From positions 665,501-729,500 of the forward strand of contig NZ_CP022254.1 in assembly GCF_003119195.2 (NCBI RefSeq): 64,000 nucleotides of DNA, in the 5' to 3' direction. Positions 1 to 8,247 of the stretch are shown in pieces. The notes under the pieces were generated by a model, which was not told the origin of the DNA, did no database searches, and saw nothing but the letters and a program-made list of their open reading frames with translations. Position numbers and translations under genes: made by a program. Position 1 is the first letter of the stretch. Each line of letters starts with the position of its first letter. The stretch comes from Azospirillum baldaniorum. Lineage in GTDB: Bacteria > Pseudomonadota > Alphaproteobacteria > Azospirillales > Azospirillaceae.

Positions 1-1197
1 GCGCTGCTGCGGCACCGCTTCGTGCGCGGTCTGATGCGCTCCGCCGCGCGCCTGACCTACGAGCAGGTGCAGGCGGCCCGCGACGGGGCGCCGGACGAGG
101 CGACGGAGCCGCTCATGGAGACGGTCATCGCCCCGCTCTACGGCGCCTATGCCAGGTTGTGGGCGGCCCGGCAGCGGCGCGGAACGCTGGAGCTGGACCT
201 GCCGGAACGCCGCGTCCGGCTGGACGAGCGCGGGCGGGTGGCGGAGATCGCGCCGCGCGAGCGCCTCGACAGCCACCGGCTGATCGAGGAATTCATGATC
301 TGCGCCAACGTCGCGGCGGCGGACAGCCTGGAGCGGGCGGGCATGCCCGGCCTGTTCCGCGTGCACGACCAGCCGTCGCTCGACAAGCAGGAGACGCTGC
401 GCGAGTTCCTGACCGGCATCGGCTACTCGTTGCCGCGGGTGGCGCGGCTGACCCCGGCGCATTTCACCGCGATCCTCGACCGCGCCGCCGGAACGGCGGA
501 CTCGCAACTGGTCAGCGAGGTCATCCTGCGCAGCCAGTCGCAGGCGGAATACAGCCCGGAGAACATCGGCCATTTCGGCCTGTCGCTCGACCGCTACGCC
601 CATTTCACCTCGCCGATCCGCCGCTACGCCGACCTGATCGTCCATCGGGCGCTGATCCGCGCGCATGGGCTGGGGCCGGGCGGGCTGGATGACGCGGCCA
701 TGGCCGGGCTGACCGACATCGGCGAACACATCTCGATGACCGAACGCCGCGCCGCCACGGCCGAGCGCGACGCCATCGACCGCTTCACCGCCGCCTTCCT
801 GGCCGACCGCGTGGGTGCCCTGTTCACCGGGCGGATTTCCGGGGTCACCCGCTTCGGCCTGTTCATCCGGCTGGACGAGAACGGCGCCGACGGGCTGATC
901 CCCGCCAGCACCCTGCCCGACGACCAGTACGAGCATGACGAGCGCGCCCACGCCCTGGTCGGGCAGCGTACGGGCCGCAGCTACCGGCTGGGCGCCGCGG
1001 TGAAGGTGGTGCTGATGGAAGCCGACCCGCTGACCGGCAGCACCCTGTTCGCCCTGCCCCGCGCCGAAGGGGATGCCGCCGGGAACTTTGCTGGCGGCAC
1101 CGATCATCCGTTGCAATCCGGCCACCCGGATCGCCCCCCGGGAAAAGCCCGTTTCGCGGGACGCGCAACCCAAAAGCAACGGAAGCGTGGCCGCTGA
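1..1197 (+). CDS. rnr: Ribonuclease R, C-terminal part (5' end outside window)
   Basis: This is the C-terminal 398 codons of a 3'-5' exoribonuclease of the RNase II/RNB family; the frame is open from base 1, so the start lies upstream of the window. The end of the RNB catalytic domain is visible, with the conserved HFTSPIRRYADL segment around window residue 201. An S1 RNA-binding domain follows (about residues 270-345, GRISGVTRFGLFIRL). The basic tail ending KQRKRGR is typical of RNase R rather than RNase II. RNase R degrades structured RNA and takes part in rRNA and mRNA quality control in the cytoplasm. An S41 protease gene follows on the same strand after about 150 bases. Confidence 0.93.
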   Translation, partial: ALLRHRFVRGLMRSAARLTYEQVQAARDGAPDEATEPLMETVIAPLYGAYARLWAARQRRGTLELDLPERRVRLDERGRVAEIAPRERLDSHRLIEEFMICANVAAADSLERAGMPGLFRVHDQPSLDKQETLREFLTGIGYSLPRVARLTPAHFTAILDRAAGTADSQLVSEVILRSQSQAEYSPENIGHFGLSLDRYAHFTSPIRRYADLIVHRALIRAHGLGPGGLDDAAMAGLTDIGEHISMTERRAATAERDAIDRFTAAFLADRVGALFTGRISGVTRFGLFIRLDENGADGLIPASTLPDDQYEHDERAHALVGQRTGRSYRLGAAVKVVLMEADPLTGSTLFALPRAEGDAAGNFAGGTDHPLQSGHPDRPPGKARFAGRATQKQRKRGR

Positions 1198-1349
1198 GTC
1201 ACAGTGATGGACATTCCACGACAAAGAGTCTTGCCCCCGTCTTTTGTCCCGCCAGCCCTCATTTCTGAAGTGCTATTCCTTATCCGTTCGAATCCGGCGG
1301 GCAACCGTCCGGGTCCGCCTGTGGGAAAGGAGGCCGCGTACGGCGCGCC

Positions 1350-2936
1350 ATGGGCATACGGAAACGAGGATTTTCACCGCGAGGGCGTCTGTCGGTCCCA
1401 CTCGCGGCTGCCATGTTCGCCGTTGGCCTCGGAAGCCTCGGCGGAACGCTGCCCCGTCCGGTCGCCGCCGCGACCGAGCCCGCCTTCATCAGCGAGCAGG
1501 TCTTCGCCGTCGCGTACGGCAAGATCGCCGAAGTCTATCTTCAACAGGTCGATTTCGGTCGGCTTGGCCTGGACGGGCTGAAGGGTCTCGCGACCATCGA
1601 TCCGACCGCCCGCGCCGAGCGCCAGGGCAGCACCGTCCGCCTGTACGTCTCCGGGAGCCTGATCGGGGAATACGCCGCCCCGTCGCTGTCCGACGCCGCC
1701 GGCTGGGCCGCCCTGACCACCAAGGCGGTGGAACGTGCCCGCCTCTACTCCCCCACCCTCTATCAGGCGGTGCCGGAGCGGGTTTATCAGGTGATCCTCG
1801 ATTCCGTGATGACGGACCTGGACGGCTACTCCCGCTACACCGGCACCCAGCGCGCCACCAGCGAGCGCGCCCAACGTGAGGGCTATGGCGGGATCGGCCT
1901 GTCGCTGGAGACGGCGAACGGGCGCACGCTGATCCGCAACGTGCTGCCGCGCAGCCCGGCCGACCGCGCCGGCATCCGCAGCGGCGACCAGCTTCTGGCC
2001 ATCGACGGCGATCTGACCGCGCGCCTGAGCGAGGCGGACATGCGCGACCGGCTGCGCGGACCGACCGGGACCATGGTCCTGCTGACCGTGGCGCGCGACA
2101 ACACCCCGCCGCGCCGCGCCCCCCTCCGGCGGGAGCGCGTGGTTCCCAACACCGTGAACGCCAGCGTGTCCGAGCAGGTCGGCGTGCTGAAGGTGGACCG
2201 CTTCAACGCCGCCACCGCGTCCAATCTGCGCGACGCCGTGCTGTCGACGCGGCAGAACATGGGCAAGGGCCTGCGCGGATTCGTGCTCGACCTGCGCGGC
2301 AACCCCGGCGGCCTGCTCGATCAGGCGGTCGCCGTGGCCGACCTGTTCATCGCCCAGGGCAAGATCATCACGACCGAGGGCCGTCACCCCGACAGCCGCC
2401 AGCGCTTCGAGGCCGGTCCCGACGACATCGCCGAAGGCATGCCGCTGGTGGTTCTGGTGGACGGGCGTTCCGCCTCCTCCGCCGAGGTGGTGGCGGCGGC
2501 GCTCCAGGATTCGGGCCGCGCGGTGGTGGTGGGCGCCTCCTCCTACGGCAAGGGCAGCGTCCAGACGGTGACCCGCCTGCCCAACGACGGCGAGCTGTTC
2601 CTGACCTGGAGCCGCATCTACACGCCCGCCGGCTACACTCTGCACCGCCAGGGCGTGCAGCCGACGGTCTGCACCAGCCGCACCGGCCAGGACGACCCCA
2701 TCGCCCTGCTGTCCGACCTGCGCGACGGTCGGGCGCGTCCGATGACCCAGTTCGCCGGCTGGCGCGCCCGCGCCGCCGACGACGAGGAGGCACTGGCCCG
2801 CCTGCGCGAAGCCTGCCCCTGGAAGGAGCATGAGCCGGAACTGGACCTGAAGGTGGCGCTGCGCCTCCTTGCCGAACCGGCGCTCTACCAGCGCGCGGTC
2901 GCCCTCTCCTCCACCAACACCGTGGCGGAGCGCTGA
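1350..2936 (+). CDS. S41 family carboxyl-terminal processing peptidase with PDZ domain
   Basis: A secreted serine protease of the CtpA/Prc family, 528 residues. The N-terminus carries basic residues followed by a hydrophobic core ending near AAATEP (residues 38-44), a Sec signal peptide. A PDZ domain spans about residues 178-250 (GGIGLSLE, then SPADRAGIRSGD). The S41 catalytic domain follows, with GNPGG at 317-321, the nucleophile region RSASSAE at 373-379 (Ser376 by alignment with Tsp) and Lys401 in YGKGSVQ, 25 residues downstream as in Tsp. It probably trims periplasmic or envelope proteins. The ATG at 1350 has an AAAGGAGG about 16 bases upstream, a long spacing, but no better start fits the signal peptide. 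Confidence 0.9.
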   Translation: MGIRKRGFSPRGRLSVPLAAAMFAVGLGSLGGTLPRPVAAATEPAFISEQVFAVAYGKIAEVYLQQVDFGRLGLDGLKGLATIDPTARAERQGSTVRLYVSGSLIGEYAAPSLSDAAGWAALTTKAVERARLYSPTLYQAVPERVYQVILDSVMTDLDGYSRYTGTQRATSERAQREGYGGIGLSLETANGRTLIRNVLPRSPADRAGIRSGDQLLAIDGDLTARLSEADMRDRLRGPTGTMVLLTVARDNTPPRRAPLRRERVVPNTVNASVSEQVGVLKVDRFNAATASNLRDAVLSTRQNMGKGLRGFVLDLRGNPGGLLDQAVAVADLFIAQGKIITTEGRHPDSRQRFEAGPDDIAEGMPLVVLVDGRSASSAEVVAAALQDSGRAVVVGASSYGKGSVQTVTRLPNDGELFLTWSRIYTPAGYTLHRQGVQPTVCTSRTGQDDPIALLSDLRDGRARPMTQFAGWRARAADDEEALARLREACPWKEHEPELDLKVALRLLAEPALYQRAVALSSTNTVAER

Positions 2937-3006
2937 GTCGTTTTCCGCCCCGATTTCCAAGCAGAAAAAGGACTCGGATCGGCCCTTCCGGCCACTTTAC
3001 AAAGGC

Positions 3007-3034
3007 TTGACATCGCGGCTGTAGCGGGTATCTT
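3007..3034 (+). promoter_or_regulatory. Sigma-70-type promoter of rpmG
   Basis: A perfect -35 box TTGACA (3007-3012) is followed after 16 bases by TATCTT (3029-3034). It lies 64 bases upstream of the rpmG start, in a stretch with no other gene, so it fits a strong housekeeping promoter for the ribosomal protein gene. Confidence 0.7.
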
Positions 3035-3097
3035 CCCCCGCTACGACGCCGCCCCGCCGGGCTGGCGGGTCACGGATTTTTAGTCGGGATTGAGATC

Positions 3098-3265
3098 ATG
3101 GCGAAGCAGAACACCGTCCTCATCAAGCTGGTGAGCACGGCCGACACCGGCTTCTTCTACGTGAAGAAGAAGAACCCGAAGAAGACCACCGAGAAGCTGT
3201 CGTTCCGCAAGTACGACCCGGTGGCTCGCAAGCACGTCGAGTTCAAGGAAGCCAAGATCAAGTAA
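3098..3265 (+). CDS. rpmG: 50S ribosomal protein L33
   Basis: A 55-residue basic protein beginning [20 protein letters not shown] and ending KEAKIK, matching bacterial L33 over its whole length. It belongs to the large ribosomal subunit near the E site. This version has no CxxC zinc-binding pairs, so it is the zinc-independent form usual in Proteobacteria. It is monocistronic, with a consensus promoter 64 bases upstream and an intrinsic terminator 26 bases after the stop. Confidence 0.97.
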   Translation: MAKQNTVLIKLVSTADTGFFYVKKKNPKKTTEKLSFRKYDPVARKHVEFKEAKIK

Positions 3266-3290
3266 GGTTTCCCGGACTGCCGGAATCAGA

Positions 3291-3314
3291 AAGGCCGCCT
3301 TCTGGCGGCCTTTT
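3291..3314 (+). terminator. Intrinsic terminator after rpmG
   Basis: A perfect 9-bp stem AAGGCCGCC / GGCGGCCTT with a 4-base loop is followed by a short T run (3311-3314). It lies between rpmG and the oppositely oriented pleD, so it may stop transcription from both sides. Confidence 0.85.
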
Positions 3315-3374
3315 GCTTGTCTGGACGTGGTCTCACCTCCCCTGCCCTGCCCAGTTCCGTCAGGGTGGCACCCG

Positions 3375-4772
3375 TCAGGGCGACAGCAGGGCTTTGGCGG
3401 GAGGATCGGCGATGGTGCAGTTGCGCCCGGCGCGCTTGGCCTCGTACAGCGCCTCGTCGGCCCGGCGGATCAGCCCTTCGGCGGTGTCGCCCAGCCGGCC
3501 GCCCACCGTCACACCGATGGACACCGTGACCGGGATTTCGCCCACGTCGGCGGACACCTTGAACAGCGTGTCGGCAATGCGTCCGCGCAGCCGCTCCGCC
3601 ACCGTCAACGCCGCTTCGGCGTCAGTGTCGGGCAGGACGACCACGAACTCCTCGCCGCCCAGCCGCGCCACCAGATCGAAGGTGCGCAGATTGCGGCTGG
3701 CGCGGCTCGACACCTCCTTCAGCACCTCGTCGCCCACGGTGTGGCCGTAGCTGTCGTTGACGACCTTGAAATGGTCGATGTCGAACAGCAGGATCGCCAC
3801 GGGCTTGTGGTTGTCGATCGCCCGCTCCAGCAGCCGCGGCAAATGCGCGTTGATGTAACGGCGGTTGAAGACGCCCGTCAGACTGTCGGTCAGCGCCATG
3901 GACAGGCTCTGCTCGTAGTTCGCGCGCAGACGTTCCTGATAGCGCTTGCGCCGGATCTGGGTGCGGGCGCGGGCCAGCAGCTCGTTCCGGTCGATGGGCT
4001 TGCTGATGTAGTCGTTGGCGCCGAGTTCCAGCCCCTTGGCGACGCGGTTCAGGTCGCCCTCCTCCACCATCAGCAGGATCGGCACCTGCCGTGTCCGCTC
4101 GTGCGAGCGGAGCTGGGAGCACAGCCGCAGGCCATCCTCGTTCATCAGCGTCAGGCTGATCACCACGAGGTCGAGATCGTCGCCCAGCGCGCGCTCCAAC
4201 GCCGCGGCGCAGGTGTCGGCGGCCATCACATGGGCGTGGTCGCGCCTCAGCGTCTCAGCGACCTTGTCCAGATCGAGACGCGAATCCTCCAGCACCAGGA
4301 CGCGGGCGCCCTCGAAGGATTCGCTGTTCAACGTGCCCGTCGGCTCGAGAACCCCCAGCTGGCCGGAGGTCGCCTCGCGCAGCCGCCATTCGTCCATCAT
4401 CATTTTCAGGCGGACGAGCGACCGCACCCGCGCGAACAGCGCGACATCGTTGACCGGCTTGGTCAGGAAATCGTCGGCTCCGGCCTCCAGCCCGCGCACG
4501 CGGTCGGCGCCGTCGGACAGGGCGGTGACCATCACCACCGGGATGTGCATGGTCGCGGGATCGGAGCGGATCTTCTCGCACACCTCGAACCCGTCCATGC
4601 CGGGCATCATGACGTCGAGCAGAACGATGTCCGGCGACTCCCGCCGGACCATCTCCAGCGCCTCGGGACCATTGCTGGCGGTGATGACGTTGAAATACTC
4701 GCGCGTCAGCTTCGCCGCGAGCAGCTTCACGTTCGGAAGGACATCGTCGACGACGAGGACGCGAGCGGACAT
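3375..4772 (-). CDS. pleD: PleD-like response regulator, diguanylate cyclase
   Basis: 465 residues with the PleD layout REC-REC-GGDEF. REC1 (about 1-120) has the phosphoacceptor Asp53 and Lys105. REC2 (about 155-270) is degenerate, with Ser206 where the acceptor Asp should be, as expected for the adaptor receiver of PleD. The GGDEF domain (about 290-455) carries GGEEF at 372-376 and an intact RxxD inhibitory site at 363-366 (RTFD), so it should make cyclic-di-GMP and be product inhibited. It starts 27 bases after the divK stop and is probably co-transcribed with it. In Caulobacter this pair controls polar development and the motile-to-sessile switch; the same role here is inferred. Confidence 0.95.
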   Translation of the reverse strand: MSARVLVVDDVLPNVKLLAAKLTREYFNVITASNGPEALEMVRRESPDIVLLDVMMPGMDGFEVCEKIRSDPATMHIPVVMVTALSDGADRVRGLEAGADDFLTKPVNDVALFARVRSLVRLKMMMDEWRLREATSGQLGVLEPTGTLNSESFEGARVLVLEDSRLDLDKVAETLRRDHAHVMAADTCAAALERALGDDLDLVVISLTLMNEDGLRLCSQLRSHERTRQVPILLMVEEGDLNRVAKGLELGANDYISKPIDRNELLARARTQIRRKRYQERLRANYEQSLSMALTDSLTGVFNRRYINAHLPRLLERAIDNHKPVAILLFDIDHFKVVNDSYGHTVGDEVLKEVSSRASRNLRTFDLVARLGGEEFVVVLPDTDAEAALTVAERLRGRIADTLFKVSADVGEIPVTVSIGVTVGGRLGDTAEGLIRRADEALYEAKRAGRNCTIADPPAKALLSP

Positions 4773-4799
4773 GGAACGTGCGACCGATCCCGTAACAGG

Positions 4800-5177
4800 T
4801 TAGCGGAGGAACTTCTGAACGGCTTCCAGGAACTTCGTCACCGAGATCGGCTTGGCGATGTAGTCCTCGCAGCCGCCTTCCCGGATCTTCTCCTCGTCCC
4901 CCTTCATGGCGAAGGCGGTCACCGCGATGATCGGGATGGACTTGAGCGCCGGATCGTCCTTGATCCAGCGCGTGACCTCCAACCCTGACACCTCGGGCAG
5001 TTGGATGTCCATGAGGATCAGATCCGGCCGGTGCTCCCGCGCCATGGCCAGGGCGTCCATCCCGCTGCGGGTCTGAAGCGTCGCGTAGCCGTGCGCTTCC
5101 AGCAGATCGTGGAAGAGCTTCATGTTCAGCTCGTTGTCCTCGACGATCAGGACACGCTTCACGGTTCGGTCGTCCAT
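4800..5177 (-). CDS. divK: DivK single-domain response regulator
   Basis: 125 residues that are only a receiver domain: acidic patch Glu13/Asp14, phosphoacceptor Asp57 (LILMDIQLP), Thr87 and Lys109 (IAKP). It matches DivK closely, including the N-terminal [20 protein letters not shown]. The frame is open a further 23 codons upstream, but the ATG at 5177 has an AAGAAGG ribosome site 6 bases before it and gives the usual DivK N-terminus. DivK relays cell-cycle phosphorylation signals (DivJ/PleC in Caulobacter) that end at CtrA. A CtrA-like box lies 115-129 bases upstream of this start. Confidence 0.93.
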   Translation of the reverse strand: MDDRTVKRVLIVEDNELNMKLFHDLLEAHGYATLQTRSGMDALAMAREHRPDLILMDIQLPEVSGLEVTRWIKDDPALKSIPIIAVTAFAMKGDEEKIREGGCEDYIAKPISVTKFLEAVQKFLR

Positions 5178-5291
5178 CGGCGCCTTCTTGGGGCTGTTCG
5201 GTTCCGCGAGCATCGTGCCACCCGCGCTCCTGCTTGCAGCGACCACACCCGGAGAGACCGGTATAGCCCGTTCACTGTCCCGCCGCGACGG

Positions 5292-5306
5292 TTAAATTGT
5301 CGTTAG
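5292..5306 (-). promoter_or_regulatory. CtrA-type box upstream of divK
   Basis: On the plus strand this reads TTAA, seven bases, TTAG; in the divK direction it is CTAA-N7-TTAA. It differs from the alphaproteobacterial CtrA consensus TTAA-N7-TTAA by one base and lies in the only intergenic gap upstream of divK. The divK promoter is known to depend on CtrA in Caulobacter; binding here is inferred from the motif alone. Confidence 0.5.
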
Positions 5307-5363
5307 CGATGCCGCCCGCGGTCCGCCGCCGGCCGTGAAGTCCCGATGATTCCACAGATTCCG

Positions 5364-7139
5364 TCATACGATCACCCGCTCCGGCGGAAAGTGCAGGTCG
5401 ATGCGCGTGCCCCGTCCCGGCGTGCTGGACAGGGTCAGCCGCCCGCCGTGGGCCTCCACCAGGGAGCGCACGATGGACAGGCCCAAACCGGTTCCGGCGC
5501 CGTTGCGGATGCGCTCGCCCGGCACCTGACGGAAGGGCTCCAGCACGGTGAGGCGGTGCTCCTCCGGGATGCCGATTCCGGTGTCGATCACGGCGATGCG
5601 CAGACCGGTTCCGGACGGTTCCTCCGCGCGCGTCACGTCGATGGCGATGCGCCCGCCCGCCGGGGTGAACTTGACCGCGTTGGACAGCAGGTTCAGCAGG
5701 ATCTGCCGCAGCGATCGCCGATCCGCGCGCAAGCGCGGCAGCGGCCGGGGAAACGAGGCGTCGAAGGCCAGCCCCGCCGACGTCAGCGACAGTTCCTGAA
5801 GGGCGTAGACCTCGCCCACCACGACCGCGACGTCCACATCCTCCTCGTGCAACGCGACGTGCCCCGCTTCGATCTTCGACAGGTCCAGCACGTCGTTGAT
5901 GAGTTCCAGAAGATGGGCGCCCGAGGCGCGGATGTTGCCGATGCAATCGCGCTGCCGGTCGGTCAGCGGGCCGATTCCCGGATGAAGCAGAAAGTCGGCG
6001 TAGCCGATGATGGCGTTCAGCGGGGTGCGAAACTCGTGACTCATCCCGGTCAGGAAGTCCGACTTGACCCGGTTCACCTCGGCTTGCCGCGCCGCCTGCG
6101 CGACGCGGCGCTCGCGCTCCACGGCGCGTTCGGCGGTGTCCAGCATCAGGCTGAGCGCGTCGGCGGCCATGGCCGCCAGCATCCGCGTGGCCAGCGGCAC
6201 CCCATGAGGGCGCCGGTGATGACCGGAGATCACCCCCCACGGCTTTCCGCCATGGACGACCGGCACGGTCAGGGCCGCCCCCGCTCCCATCCGCCGCAGG
6301 AAATCCAGCCGGGCCGGCGCCGGACTGCGCAACTGCGCGTGGGCCAGATCGGGCGGTGGAACCGTGGCGTCGGCGTGCAGCAGGGGAACCGGCTCCGCCG
6401 CATGATCGGGGATCACACGCACCCGTGGGCTCGCGTCCGGGGCGCCATCGAAGGCGGCCGCCGGCAGGGCGGCGCCGGGATGGAGGTCCGGAGCGGCCTG
6501 GTTCCAATCCGGCGCCTGGTCCTTCGCCACCACCTCGCCGTTGCCCAAGGCGTCGAAGCGGCAAACGATCACCCGGTCCAGCCCGGTGAGACGGCGGACG
6601 GTGTGGGCGGTGTGGGCGGCGATCGCCTCCAGACCCGCGGCGTCGCGGAGGGTGGCGATCCCCGGCATCGGGCCGGGCGGCGGTGCCGCGGCGCCGCGGC
6701 TCTCCGGTCCGGCGGACGGCCGCTCCACCTCCAGGATCACCCGCCCGCCATGCTCGTGAAGAAACGCCGGAAGCGATTCCCCACCCGGCGGCGTCACGAC
6801 CGCATGCAGCCCCAGAGCCCGCAGGCCCGGCGGCATGGCGGCCAAACCCTCCAGCAACGCCGCAAGTTCCGGCAGTTCCAGCACGTCGACGCTGCGGCCC
6901 AACAGCCGCTCCGGAGCCATGCCGAGGAAGTCCGCCGTGTTGGCGCTGCAGGCCAGAATCGTCGCGCCATCGCTGCGCAACGCCACCAGGGCGCCGTGCG
7001 GCTGTATCGCGTCGTCGGCGGCGTGGATGGAAGATTGCTCGGCCGTGGGGTGGGGCGACGGGGGATTCGGGCGATCCGAAGACGTGTTCAGAGCGGGCAC
7101 CTTTGCGACGGAAAGGTGCAGATGCTGCGGTGGGATCAC
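5364..7139 (-). CDS. Phytochrome-like sensor histidine kinase without chromophore signatures
   Basis: 591 residues. The N-terminus is a bacteriophytochrome PAS-2 domain (IQPHG at 45-49, then SANTADFLG). A phytochrome-type GAF domain runs from about 160 to 330, with LRSPAPARLDFLRRMG and GHH at 306-308. HisKA follows directly (His368 in MSHEFRTP) and then a HATPase with DTGIGI and GTGLGL, so there is no room for a PHY domain. The N-terminal Cys that binds biliverdin (CDxEPIH in family members) is missing: the matching stretch is AEQSSIH, and Cys is replaced by Ala. The GAF PASDIP motif is also absent (AAFDGAP there). It is therefore probably not a photoreceptor, but the kinase core looks complete. 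It lies just upstream of divK. Confidence 0.88.
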   Translation of the reverse strand: MIPPQHLHLSVAKVPALNTSSDRPNPPSPHPTAEQSSIHAADDAIQPHGALVALRSDGATILACSANTADFLGMAPERLLGRSVDVLELPELAALLEGLAAMPPGLRALGLHAVVTPPGGESLPAFLHEHGGRVILEVERPSAGPESRGAAAPPPGPMPGIATLRDAAGLEAIAAHTAHTVRRLTGLDRVIVCRFDALGNGEVVAKDQAPDWNQAAPDLHPGAALPAAAFDGAPDASPRVRVIPDHAAEPVPLLHADATVPPPDLAHAQLRSPAPARLDFLRRMGAGAALTVPVVHGGKPWGVISGHHRRPHGVPLATRMLAAMAADALSLMLDTAERAVERERRVAQAARQAEVNRVKSDFLTGMSHEFRTPLNAIIGYADFLLHPGIGPLTDRQRDCIGNIRASGAHLLELINDVLDLSKIEAGHVALHEEDVDVAVVVGEVYALQELSLTSAGLAFDASFPRPLPRLRADRRSLRQILLNLLSNAVKFTPAGGRIAIDVTRAEEPSGTGLRIAVIDTGIGIPEEHRLTVLEPFRQVPGERIRNGAGTGLGLSIVRSLVEAHGGRLTLSSTPGRGTRIDLHFPPERVIV

Positions 7140-7204
7140 CCTCCGGTCAAGCGCGGCCTGGGGGGTGCGACAGGCTGACCGATCCGCGCGCCGCGCGGCC
7201 CGGC

Positions 7205-7999
7205 TCAGGCGGTGGCCCGCCGGTTCGCCGCGGAACGTGCGACGGGCTGTGCGGCCTTGCGCCCCGGCGAGCGCAGGCGGCGTCCGGCCTTGTTGCGGTA
7301 CATGTGGGAATCGGCGAGGCGGACCACCTCCTCCTCACGGTCGTCGGCCCCATAGGGCTGCACCCCGAAGGAGAAGCGGATCGGCAGTTCGGCGTTGCTC
7401 CACGGGACGCCGCGCCGGCACGCCATCGTGGCGATCTGCCGGGCACGGGCGGCGCCGCAGGCCGCGTCGGTGTTCGTCAGCAGCAGGGCGAACTCGTCCC
7501 CGCCCAGGCGTGCCACCACGTCCTCCTCGCGGACCGCACCGACGAGCAACCGGGCGATCTGGCGCAGATAGGCGTCTCCGGCCATGTGGCCATGGGTGTC
7601 GTTGATCCGTTTGAAGCCGTCCAGATCGATGATGACCAGCACCCCGCCGCCCTTGCCGTTTCCTTTGGCCCGCTGCCGCCGCGCGGCGGCGATCTCGCGC
7701 CGGAAATGGCTGAAGAAGCCGCGGCGGTTCAGCAGCCCCGTCAGCTCGTCCGTCATGGACAGGCTTTCCAGATAGGCGATCCGTTCACGCTGCTCGGCGA
7801 TGGTGGCGCGGGCTTCGGCAAGTTGGCTTTCCAGGGCCGACGCGTCCACGGTCACGGGCACCGCCGAATGGGCGATGCGGGAGCCGCGCAAAGGGGGCAT
7901 TCGCAGCAGACGGTCGTGGGTCCCACGGTCGAAAGGCAGTCCGTCGTGATGCTCGGCGGCAATGACGTCCGGGTCCTGGGTGGTCACGACGGCGCTCAT
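7205..7999 (-). CDS. GGDEF diguanylate cyclase
   Basis: 264 residues. A poorly conserved N-terminus and a short coiled coil (about 54-80) lead into a GGDEF domain. The active site GGDEF is at 166-170 and an intact RxxD inhibitory site (REED) at 157-160, so the enzyme should synthesise cyclic-di-GMP with feedback control. No membrane segment or recognised sensory domain is seen. The ATG at 7999 was chosen because GGAGAAAG lies a few bases before it; the frame stays open 14 codons further up without a better site. It reads toward the phytochrome-like kinase, so the two may share a transcript. Confidence 0.9.
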   Translation of the reverse strand: MSAVVTTQDPDVIAAEHHDGLPFDRGTHDRLLRMPPLRGSRIAHSAVPVTVDASALESQLAEARATIAEQRERIAYLESLSMTDELTGLLNRRGFFSHFRREIAAARRQRAKGNGKGGGVLVIIDLDGFKRINDTHGHMAGDAYLRQIARLLVGAVREEDVVARLGGDEFALLLTNTDAACGAARARQIATMACRRGVPWSNAELPIRFSFGVQPYGADDREEEVVRLADSHMYRNKAGRRLRSPGRKAAQPVARSAANRRATA

Positions 8000-8121
8000 G
8001 GGCTTTCTCCACATGATCGGCACTGGCTGCGCCGAATTCACAGCAATCGCCGTGCCACATGAGGATTTCCAGAAGCCTAGGCCTTTCGTCCCGGCAACTT
8101 CTGCCGGGCAAGGCCGCCCCT

Positions 8122-8136
8122 GGGCAGATTCTGCCC
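8122..8136. promoter_or_regulatory. Palindrome upstream of the GGDEF gene
   Basis: GGGCAGA-T-TCTGCCC is a perfect inverted repeat with 7-base arms and a one-base centre, flanked by a wider pair CCGGGCA (8104-8110) and TGCCCGG. It lies about 120 bases upstream of the GGDEF gene start, next to a very AT-rich stretch (about 8155-8195). It could be an operator; no regulator is suggested by the sequence. Confidence 0.35.
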
Positions 8137-8247
8137 GGAGAACGGCCCATTACGGAAAATTTTATCTATTTTTGATTTATTTTCTATTTTGAACGGTTTT
8201 CGAACAAGTGGCCTGTCCGGGATCGGACAGGCCCGCTCGCGTCACCG

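Noticed and set aside
1374..2960. 528-codon open frame opposite the S41 protease
   Set aside because: Shadow; the plus-strand gene has a signal peptide, PDZ and catalytic motifs.
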